Positions 53,937 through 63,124 of a DNA stretch of 64,000 nt are shown in pieces. Origin of the DNA: Drechmeria coniospora (taxonomy: Eukaryota > Ascomycota > Sordariomycetes > Hypocreales > Ophiocordycipitaceae); NCBI RefSeq assembly GCF_001625195.1, contig NC_054391.1, positions 8,942,552-9,006,551 on the forward strand, given 5' to 3'. The notes below the pieces were generated by a model. That model saw only the letters and a list, made by a program, of their open reading frames with translations. It did not search any database and was not told the origin of the DNA. The position numbers and the translations under genes were made by a program. Every line of letters begins with the position of its first letter. The stretch's first letter is position 1.

Positions 53937-56900
53937 ATGGCGCCCACGGCCGTGTCAACCGAGCACGAACGGGAACCCCAGCCGGAGGCGTTGGCGGCTC
54001 TGACATCCAAGTTTGACGACACCCTCCACTTCTACCTCAATGGCACCAGCGTCGTCCTCGACGAAATCGATCCCGAGGTGACGGTGCTCGAGTATCTTCG
54101 CGGCATCGGCCTGACGGGGACCAAACTGTAGGTGCTCTGCTGTGCCGTGCTGAGCGGTACTGAGCGGTGCTGAGCTGTGCTGAGCTGAGCTGTGCTGAGC
54201 TGTGCTGTGCTTCGTCGCCATCCATCGACGACCCTGGCACCAAAGTCGTCGTCTGCCTTGCTGACCTTTCCTCTTTTCCAGCGGCTGCGGCGAAGGCGGC
54301 TGCGGCGCCTGCACCATCGTCGTCAGCCAGTTCAACCCGACGACCAAGCAAATCTACCACGCGAGCGTCAACGCCTGCCTCGCGCCCCTCGTCAGCCTCG
54401 ACGGCAAGCATGTCATCACCATCGAGGGCATCGGCAACACCAAGCGCCCGCACCCGACCCAGGAGCGCGTCGCCAAGGGCAACGGTAGCCAGTGCGGCTT
54501 CTGCACCCCCGGCATCGTCATGAGCCTGTACGCCCTGCTGCGCAACAACACGGAGCCGTCGGCGGACGAGATCGAGGAGGCTTTTGACGGCAACCTGTGC
54601 CGCTGCACTGGCTATCGACCGATCCTGGATGCCGCCCTGACCTTTGGGGCCGATGGCTGCTCCAAGCGAAACGGAAACGGAGCCGACCCGAGCGACGCTG
54701 GCGACTCGAGCGACGTTGGTGACGGCGCCGCGCCGCGACCGTCAAACGGCACCACCGGCTGCTGCATGCAAAACGGCAACGGTTCTGCCCCCGCCGGAGG
54801 CTGCTGCATGCAAAAGTCGCTCGACGACGGCCAGCCCATCAAGCGCTTCACGCCTCCCGGCTTCATCGAATACAACCCCGACACGGACCTCATCTTCCCC
54901 CCGGCCCTCCGGAAGCACGAGATGCGCCCGCTGGCGTTTGGCAACAAGCGCAAGAAGTGGTATCGTCCCGTCACCCTCGACCAGCTTCTCCACATCAAGA
55001 GCCTGTACCCGCAGGCCAAGATCATCGGAGGCAGCACCGAGACCCAGATCGAGATCAAGTTCAAGGCGCTGCAGTATCCCGTCTCCGTCTACGTCGGCGA
55101 CATTCCTGAGCTGCGCCGGTACGTCTTCGGCGACGACCACGTCGAGGTCGGCGGCAACGTCGTCCTCACCGACCTCGAGGGCATCTGCGAAGAAGCCATC
55201 AAGCACTACGGACACGCCAGGGGCCAGGTGTTTGAGGGCATCCTGAAGCAGCTCAAGTACTTTGCCGGAAGGCAGATTCGAAACGTCGGCACCCCCGCCG
55301 GCAACCTCGTCACGGCCTCGCCCATCTCCGACCTCAACCCGGCCCTCTGGGGCGCCAACGCCGTCCTGGTGGCCAAGTCGGCCGCCGAGGAGATCGACAT
55401 CCCCATGAGCCGCTTCTTCACCGGCTATCGACGGACGGCCCTCAAGCCCGACGCCATCATCGCGTCGATACGCATCCCCGTCACCGCCGCCAAGGGAGAG
55501 TTTTACCGCTCCTACAAGCAGGCCAAGCGAAAGGACGACGACATCGCCATCGTCACCGCTGCGCTGCGCGTCAAGCTCGACGACGAGGGGCTCGTCACCG
55601 AGTGCGACCTGATCTACGGCGGCATGGCCGCCACCACCGTCTCGGCCAAGTCGGCCACGGCCTACCTCGTCGGCAGGCCATTCGCCGAGCTCGACACGCT
55701 CGAGGGCGCCATGAACGCGCTCGGCGACGACTTTGACCTGCAGTTTGGCGTCCCCGGCGGCATGGCCTCGTACCGAAAGGCCCTGGCCTTTGGCTTCTTC
55801 TACCGCTTCTACCACGACGTCCTGACCAACCTCGACGGCCAGAGCGGCCACGTCGACAAGGAGGCCATCGACGAGGTCGAGAGGGCCGTGTCCAAGGGCA
55901 CCGTCGACGGGCAGTCGTCGGTCGCCTACGAGAAGGAGGTCACGGGCAAGGCCAACCCCCACCTCGCGGCGCTGAAGCAGACGACGGGCGAGGCGCAGTA
56001 CACGGATGACATCCCGGCCCTGAAGAACGAGCTGCACGGCTGCTGGGTCCTGTCCTCCAAGCCCCACGCCAAGATCAAGTCGATCGACTACTCGCGCGCC
56101 CTCGCCATGGCCGGCGTCGTCGACTACATCGACAGCCGCGACATGCCCTCGGCCGAGGCCAACAAGTTCGGCCCGCCCCACTTCGACGAACGCTTCTTCG
56201 CCGAGGGGGAGGTGCACACGGCCGGCCAGGCCATCGCCATGGTCCTGGCCACGTCGGCGCTCAGGGCCCAGGAGGCGGCGAGGGCCGTCAAGGTCGAGTA
56301 CGAGGAGCTGCCGTTCATCCTGACCATGGAGGAGGCGGTGGAGAAGGAGAACTTCCACCCGATATACCGCGAGATCAAAAAGGGCGATGCCGAGGCCGCC
56401 TTCAAGGACTGCGACCACGTCTTCACCGGAACCGTTCGCATGGGCGGTCAGGAGCACTTCTATCTCGAGACCAACGCCTGCTTGGTCGTGCCGAAGCTCG
56501 AGGATGGCGAGATGGAAATCTTTGCGAGCACGCAGAATCCGAACGAGACGTGAGTGCGACCCGATGCCGAGAGACGGCCCTGGCCGGGCAGCCGGAAGCT
56601 AACCTGAGGGACAGTCAAGTTTTCGCGTCGAGGGTCTGCGACGTGCCGGCGAACAAGGTCGTCGTGCGCGTCAAGAGACTCGGCGGCGGCTTCGGTGGCA
56701 AGGAGACGCGGTCCGTCATCCTCAGCTCCGTCGTCGCCCTCGCGGCCAAGAAGACGGGCAGGCCCGTTCGCTGCATGCTGACGCGCGAGGAAGACATGGT
56801 GACCATGGGCCAGCGGCACCCCTTCCTGGCGCGGTACAAGGTCGGCGTCAACAACGACGGCAAGATCCAAGCGCTCGACTGCGACATCTTCAACAACGCC

Positions 56901-58337
56901 GGCTGGACGCTGGACCTCAGCTCGAGCGTCGTCGAACGGGCCATGACGCACTCGGACGGCTGCTACAACATCCCCAACGTCTTCGTCCGCGGCCGATGCT
57001 GCCGGACCAACACCATGTCCAACACGGCCTTCCGGGGCTTCGGCGGCCCCCAGGGCATGTTCATCGCCGAGACGTACATGGAGGAGATCGCCGACCGACT
57101 CGGCATGCCCGTCGAGCGGCTGCGGGAGGTCAACTTTTACGAGCCGCACGGCGTCACGCACTTTAACCAGACCATCGAGGACTGGCACGTCCCCCTCATG
57201 TACCGGCAGGTTCAGGACGAGTCCATGTACGCGGCCCGGAGAGGCATGATCGGCCAGTTCAACGACGAGTACAAGTGGCGCAAGAGGGGACTGGCCATCG
57301 TCCCGACCAAGTTCGGCATCTCCTTCACCGCCCTCTTCCTGAACCAGGCTGGGGCGCTCGTGCACATCTACCACGACGGCTCCGTCCTCGTCGCCCACGG
57401 CGGCACGGAGATGGGCCAGGGCCTCCACACCAAGATGACGCAGATCGCGGCCCAGGCCCTCGGCACGCCGCTGGACAACGTCTTCATCTCGGAGACGGCG
57501 ACGAACACGGTCGCCAACGCGTCGGCGACGGCGGCGTCGGCGTCGTCGGACCTCAACGGCTACGCCATCTACAACGCGTGCCAGCAGCTCAACGAGCGGC
57601 TCGCCCCCTACCGGGAGAAGCTCGGTGCCGGCGCGAGCATGAAGGACCTCGCGCACGCGGCCTACTTTGACCGCGTCAACCTCTCGGCCCAAGGTTTCTA
57701 CAAGACGCCCGAGATCGGGTACACGTGGGGCGAGAACAAGGGCAAGATGTTCTTCTACTTCACGCAGGGCGTCGCCGCCGCCGAGGTGGAGATTGACACT
57801 CTCACCGGCACGTGGACGTGCCTCCGGGCCGACATCAAGATGGACGTCGGACAGTCCATCAACCCGTCCATCGACTACGGGCAGATCCAGGGCGCCTTCG
57901 TCCAGGGCATGGGCCTGTTCACCATGGAGGAGTCGCTCTGGCTGCGCAACGGGCCGATGGCCGGCAACCTGTTCACGCGCGGGCCGGGCGCGTACAAGAT
58001 CCCCGGCTTCCGCGACATCCCGCAAGAGTTCAACGTGTCGCTGCTCAAGGACGTCGAGTGGAAGGAGCTGCGGACGATCCAGCGCAGCCGAGGCGTCGGC
58101 GAGCCGCCGCTGTTCCTCGGCAGCGCCGTCTTCTTCGCCATCCGCGACGCGCTGCGGTCGGCTCGGCGAAAGAACGGCGTCGAGGCCAAGGTGGGCGACG
58201 ACACGTGCGAGGGCCTGCTGCGGCTCGAGAGTCCGGCGACGCCGGAGAGGATTCGGTTGGCGTGCGAGGATGACATTATGCGTCGGGCGAGGGTGGCGCC
58301 CAAGGAGGGGGAGAAGAGCTTCTTCGTCGCCATCTGA
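53937..58337 (+). CDS. XDH: Xanthine dehydrogenase
   Basis: Oxidises hypoxanthine to xanthine and urate in purine breakdown; a molybdenum, FAD and 2Fe-2S enzyme. Exons 53937-54127, 54282-56549 and 56615-58337 encode 1393 residues, normal for the family. The first 2Fe-2S cluster motif is GCGEGGCGAC and the second is QCGFCTPG with NLCRCTGYRP. A linker with two CCMQ motifs follows. The FAD domain holds IIGGSTETQIEIKFK and GTPAGNLVTASPISDLNP. In the molybdenum domain LGGGFGGKE, AFRGFGGPQG (substrate Arg), GTEMGQGLHTKM and GVGEPPLFLG (catalytic Glu) are all present. Intron 1 (154 bp) splits a Leu codon before GCGEGG; intron 2 (65 bp) splits the Thr codon of NPNET. Fungal orthologues are hxA-type genes induced by uric acid and released from nitrogen repression by GATA factors. 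Confidence 0.97.
54128..54281 (+). other. XDH intron 1 with internal 10-bp repeats
   Basis: 154 bp, donor GTAGGT, branch candidate GCTGACC, pyrimidine tract, acceptor TCCAG. Positions about 54139-54212 are repeats of TGCTGAGCGG and TGCTGAGCTG. Confidence 0.9.
56550..56614 (+). other. XDH intron 2
   Basis: 65 bp, donor GTGAGT, branch GCTAAC, acceptor GACAG; phase 2 inside the Thr codon before QVFASR. Confidence 0.93.
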
Positions 58338-59030
58338 TTTTCGGCCGCAGCAAAGGGCCGCGTCGAGGGCAGGAGGGGCCCGGTTCGAGGCCGACGACGC
58401 CTCGGAGGCACCGAGGGGTGAAGCAACTGTGCGAACGGCCATTGTGGTGCCCTGGAAGGAAAGCAAGCGTGAGGGGGGACTCGAGAGAGTTGGATGGTAC
58501 GTGGCGGGACGGACCACTGGACCGGACTGCTCGACTACGGCAAGCTGGCCGCACTCGTTCTCTTGGATCACTCGTTCTCTTCGATTTCCGCTGGCGAGGA
58601 CGAGTCGAGTAGGCATGGCCATGGCTTGGAGACGAGTGCAATATGTACACATACGCGAGGCGCGTTGGCCTTGGGCCATGTACACCAACGACGATTCACG
58701 ATGATGACTGGGACACTGCCATCTGGGGACTGCAGATGCGACTGGTGACACGATTGATGCCGGCGTACGGAATACTAGTACGCAAACTCCAATAAGGCAC
58801 TAGATACTATACCGCAAGTGTAATGTGCTGTGTAGACCGGAGTCTGCTCCGTTGGTTCGTCGGCCTGCTTCTTCTTCTCTCGGATGACCTCGGCTGGACG
58901 GTTTGCTCGAGCCGAATGTGTTGGTTGCGTCGAGTCGAGGGAAAGGTACTGCTGCCAACTGCCGTCCTCGACCCTCATTCCCAGCTCGTCGAGTTCGTCT
59001 CGCCTCCTCTCGGCTTGACTCTACCCATCT

Positions 59031-59395
59031 CCCCCGTCTCCCCGTCTCCCCGTCTCCCCGTCTCCCGTCTCCCCGTCTCCCGTCTCCCGTCTCCCGTCTC
59101 CCGTCTCCCCGTCTCCCCGTCTCCCGTCTCCCGTCTCCCGTCTCCCGTCTCCCCGTCTCCCCGTCTCCCGTCTCCCGTCTCCCCGTCTCCCCGTCTCCCC
59201 GTCTCCCCGTCTCCCCGTCTCCCCGTCTCCCCGTCTCCCGTCTCCCCGTCTCCCGTCTCCCCGTCTCCCCGTCTCCCCGTCTCTCCATCTCCCCTCATCC
59301 CCATCTCCCCTCCTCCCCATCTCCCCTCTCCCCCTCTCCCCCTCTCCCCTCCTCCCCATCTCCCCTCTCCCCTCTCCCCCTCTCCCTCCAGCCCC
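59031..59395. repeat. CCCGTCT/CCCCGTCT satellite
   Basis: Roughly 35 copies of 7- and 8-bp units (CCCGTCT and CCCCGTCT) run from 59031 to about 59285, then change into CCCCATCTCCCCTC and CCCCTCT units. The mix of 7- and 8-bp units makes all plus-strand frames open as Pro/Ser/Arg/Leu/Val repeats. Confidence 0.93.
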
Positions 59396-60245
59396 TGCAC
59401 CGCCACACCCTATTTAGACGACGGCAGGTAGAGGGGAGAGGACGAGGAAGGAGGGACGAGAGAAAGAAAAGGGAAGGAGGGATGAACGGGAAGGAGCGGA
59501 TGATATCAACTGTGCGGGCGTCAACGTGCAGAGTACATGTAAATACAGAAAGTGCCTGTACATATAATGTAGCAGTGGTGTACATCTACACCAAGGCGTA
59601 CATACTTGTACATGCACCCACGTGCTGGAAGTGTACGCCCAAGTACAAAAAGAATACATGTGAAATACTCCTCTCACCCGTTCAGTACCTGTGCGTGTGT
59701 GCGTGTGTGCGTGTGTGCGCGGGCGTTGTGTATGTGTTATCAGTACGAGAACAGTGGACGGCAGGAGCCTCCTTGGGGGGGAGGGGGGGGGGGGGAAGGC
59801 GATTTCGAGCCCTCACCGCACTGCGTGTTTTTCCATCCGACCATGCAAATGAAGATCGCGAGCTCAACTCCAGAGTCCATGCACGAGGCCGCCGACGACC
59901 CGACACCCTCGGTTTGCATGTGCATGCCCACGCTGCAGTACTTCTCACTCACGACTCCCCTGCTCCTTGGTCCTGCTCGCTCGCTTGCGGCCCTGCCGTT
60001 GGCCGGCTGGTAACAGTGACCCGGCGACCGGGAGGGCCAGCACCCGCACCCCCCCCCCCCCCCCTCCCTCTCCTCCGCTTCCCCTAGTATGGACTAGCCT
60101 CCCTGGCCTGATCCTCCTCGTTCGACCGTCTCCGCGAGCCGGCGACGCATCGGACTGACAATCCAGCTTTGCTCTCCGACAGCACCACGCCCATGGGCAC
60201 AAGAACCGTCGTGTCCACCATCACCATGCGGCAGCGCCTGTAACG

Positions 60246-60301
60246 GAGACGAGACGAGACGAGACGGACCGGGACGGGACGAGACGGGACGAGACGGGAC
60301 C
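60246..60301. repeat. GACGAGACGG microsatellite
   Basis: Repeats of GAGAC and GGGAC pentamers (GAGACGAGACGAGACGG, GGGACGGGACGAGACGGGAC) in the upstream region of the AcuK/Ert1 gene. Confidence 0.85.
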
Positions 60302-60619
60302 AACGATCCCATCTGGCACCCTGCCAGAGGCGGAGGAAGTTCCCAACCGCGAGACGCAATCGTCGCCAAACAGCACAAGCAAAGAGGAAGCCACAGGGCG
60401 CGCGAGGATACGGGGAAGACGTGCAAGACGTGGAAGACGTGGCAATCCAGCCAAAGCTGCGGCCGGCCAGTGGATCACGCGCCGCACCACCACCTACGTA
60501 CATTCATACCTACATACCCACGCGCCCGACCCCGGCGCCCTGCGCGCTCTCTTGCGTAACGCCGGCCAAGACACGGATCCAATGGGAAGCGGCTGAACCC
60601 TTGACGCGACATTGCTGCC

Positions 60620-63124
60620 ATGGACACGGAGGCTGTTGCCGCCGCCAAGCTGGAGGCCGAGGGCGGAAAGGCCGTCAACGTCGAAGCCAGCGGCGCGCCC
60701 GACGCCGAGGCAGAGGGAAACGGAGCCCGCCCGGGGAAGAGCTCTAGGAAGAGACGCAAGGTCAACCATGGTACGGCGCATCCCTCTCTGCCTCGTCGCC
60801 CAAACGCGCGAGGCTGCTCGCCATGGCCGCGGGGGTGGCGGACGAGGACACGACGGGACGGGGAGGTGGCCGTCGAGCCGAGGCGAGTTCGCCGACGCTC
60901 GCACAATCCTACCGCCCTTCTCGTCCGATTCGACGCCCTCCCGTGCCCTCCTACCCCTTCCATCCCGACTCTGTGGACCGCGGGCTAACGGGGAGGCGGC
61001 CAGCTTGCGTCTACTGCAGGAGATCTGTAAGTTCTGCCCAACCGTGGCCGCGCGCCTGCGCGAGGCCGACAGACCATGGACGCTATGCCGCCCGGATGCA
61101 TCCGCCCGCGTGCGACCCGTCACCCGACCGGCATTCCTCCATTCGTCCATCCGCCGAGCGTTGCTGTCTGTCTCTCCTTTGAATCCCTCTGGCTGACCAA
61201 GCTGCTCCTCCCGCGCCGCTGCAGCACATGACTTGCGATCTCGTACGTGTCCATCCGCTCCTGGGACGACGAACCTTGGTATAAGCGGCCGTCCAAGGCC
61301 GACGCCGACGCTGACGCTGACGAGCAGGAGAGGCCATGCGCGCGGTGCATCAAGCGAAACATCGGCCACCTGTGCCACGACGAACCTCGCGAGGCCGAGA
61401 CCAAGAGGCTCAAGAACAGCACGAAGCCGACCATGGTCAAGGGTGCGGGAGAAGGCGATGCGCAATCCCAGGCGCCGTCAGATGCAACCCGCTCCTCCGT
61501 TTCCACCGCCATGGGCCCGCCCCCCAGTTTTGACGCCGCGAGCCAGCCGGCCTCGAGCGGCTTCGACTCCAACGCCGTCATGGGCGCCGGCCAAGCCGGC
61601 CAGATGCCACTTGTGCAACCGAACGAGTTGAATAGCAGCGCGAGCCGTAACGCGAACCAATGTACGCATATCTGCCCAACCGTGAAACCCGAACCGCCTT
61701 CCTCTTCGCTACTGCTTGTCCCTCTCTTCGCCCAACATGCTGTCCCTTCCCCCCCCTAACCCCCCTTTATCCCACCCTCCCCGTTCTGCCCTCCCCGTTC
61801 TCCCTTTCTCCTCTCGCCGTCCGCTCCCCCCCTCTCCTTTCTCTCCCCCGTCCTTTTCACCTTTCCATGTGTTGGTCGCAGCCACCATTGTCCGGCATGT
61901 CGTGCGCCGCGTAGGCTGACCGACCACCCGTCCAGTTGCTGGCTTCTCCGACGCCTGGTTGACGGCCCAAAATTTCAATGACATGAATAGCTACAACAAT
62001 CCCAACTACATGATTGCGCCCCAGGTTACGCACGAGTTCAACCTGCTCAACGACTTCCTACACAGCGGCCTGCTGGATGATGGCGCCGCGCCGCCCGACG
62101 GCATCCAGCAGAGCACGACAGCGAGAACGGCAACCCAACCCGACATGGTTCCCAGCTTCGGCGGCCGAGAAGGCCGACCCGCCGCCGGCCCTGGCCTGAT
62201 GGGCCACGAGGGCTCCATGCCGCCGCCGCCGACGACGTCGGACAAGACGCGGGAGTACTATCTCCAGGCGGCCGACCCCTCCGGAAACGACAATGCCGAG
62301 GAGCGCATGGCGCGCGTCCTGAGGGCCAAGTACGACGCCGGCTTGCTCAAGCCCTTCAACTACATCAACGGCTACGCCCGACTGGGCAAGTATCTCGACG
62401 GCCACATCGCCGCTTCGTCGAAGCAGAAGATCCTGCGGACCATCAATCAGTTCCGCCCCAAGTTCCGCGAGAAGGCCCAGGGCCTCACCGACATGCAGCT
62501 CGTCTATGTCGAGATGTGGTTCGAAAAGCAGCTCATGGACTACGACCGCGTCTTTGCGAGCATGGCCGTACCCGCCTGCTGCTGGAGGAGAACGGGCGAG
62601 ATATTCCGGGGAAACAAGGAGATGGCCGAGCTGATCAACGTCCCCGTCGACCAGCTGCGAGATGTGAGCGATGCCTTTGCCATCCCCCCCCCCCCCCCCC
62701 CCTCCTACTTCTTCCGTGTCAAACCCGCCTTGACGGTGCAGGTGCTGACGGGCGAGCCCGACTGTTCGATGCAAAGGGTCAAATCGCACTGCACGAGATC
62801 CTCACCGAGGAGTCCATGGTCCGCTACTGGGAGGAATTCGGCACGATCGCCTTCGACCCGGACCACGAAACCTTGTTGACGGCGTGCTCGCTCAAGAACC
62901 CGAGCGACACGTCTGACCATCCCATCGTCAAGTGCTGCTTCTCCTTTACCATCCGTCGGGACGAGCACAAGCTGTGAGTTGCCCCTGCCCCTGCATGACG
63001 TCCTCCCCTTGCCGGCTTGAATGGGATGCGAGAGGGGCTGACGATTACCACGATGCGTCCACGCACCGGCAGACCAGCGCTGATTGTCGGCAACTTCCTG
63101 CCGCACGACCCGCCCCTGAATTAG
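60620..63124 (+). CDS. ERT1: AcuK/Ert1-type transcription activator of gluconeogenesis (Zn2Cys6, PAS)
   Basis: Zinc-cluster factor that, in studied fungi, activates PEP carboxykinase and fructose-bisphosphatase genes with partner AcuM. Seven exons, 60620-60770, 61004-61026, 61225-61242, 61328-61661, 61936-62663, 62777-62973 and 63073-63124, give 500 residues. The basic KSSRKRRKVNH leads into the zinc cluster ACVYCRRSHMTCDLERPC followed by ARCIKRNIGHLC, which is assembled from four exons, one only 18 nt long. After a disordered Ser/Gln region comes FAGFSDAWLTAQNF, then a long helical block with RVLRAKYDAGLLKPFNYINGY, the PAS-like segment SMAVPACCWRRTGEIFRGNK, and the C-terminal EEFGTIAFDP and LPALIVGNFLPHDPP. 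Exon phases all agree. The start is the ATG at 60620. AcuK and AcuM also influence iron uptake genes in Aspergillus fumigatus. Confidence 0.95.
60771..61003 (+). other. AcuK/Ert1 intron 1
   Basis: 233 bp, phase 1, donor GTACGG, branch GGCTAAC, acceptor GCCAG; it ends just before CVYC. Confidence 0.88.
61027..61224 (+). other. AcuK/Ert1 intron 2
   Basis: 198 bp, phase 0, donor GTAAGT (full consensus), branch GGCTGAC, acceptor CTGCAG. Confidence 0.88.
61225..61242 (+). other. 18-nt microexon in the zinc cluster (HMTCDL)
   Basis: CACATGACTTGCGATCTC lies between acceptor CTGCAG and donor GTACGT and supplies the third zinc-binding Cys. Without it the cluster would be broken. Confidence 0.88.
61243..61327 (+). 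other. AcuK/Ert1 intron 3
   Basis: 85 bp, phase 0, donor GTACGT, branch CGCTGAC, acceptor GAGCAG; exon 4 starts with ERPCARC. Confidence 0.9.
61662..61935 (+). other. AcuK/Ert1 intron 4
   Basis: 274 bp, phase 1, donor GTACGC, very C/T-rich body, branch candidate GGCTGACC, acceptor TCCAG; it joins RNANQ to FAGFSDAW. Confidence 0.88.
62664..62776 (+). other. AcuK/Ert1 intron 5 with 19-base poly-C run
   Basis: 113 bp, phase 0, donor GTGAGC, poly-C at 62684-62702, branch GTGCTGAC, acceptor CAAAG; it joins QLRD to GQIALHEIL. Confidence 0.82.
62974..63072 (+). other. AcuK/Ert1 intron 6
   Basis: 99 bp, phase 2, donor GTGAGT, branch GGCTGAC, acceptor GGCAG; it joins DEHK-L to PALIVGNF. Confidence 0.9.

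Larger units (their letters stand above)
58338..60619. other. 2.3-kb spacer between XDH and the AcuK/Ert1 gene
   Basis: This contains the XDH 3' flank, a CCCGTCT satellite (59031-59395), a GTAC-rich part (59.5-59.7 kb), a poly-G run near 59786, a 14-base poly-C run at about 60051-60064, and a GACGAGACGG microsatellite (60246-60301). Long frames here translate low-complexity sequence; no gene is recognised. Confidence 0.6.

Noticed and set aside
56460..58751. 763-codon frame antisense to XDH, and a 571-codon one at 54742-56457
   Set aside because: Both are shadows of the xanthine dehydrogenase exons, whose domains are unmistakable on the plus strand.
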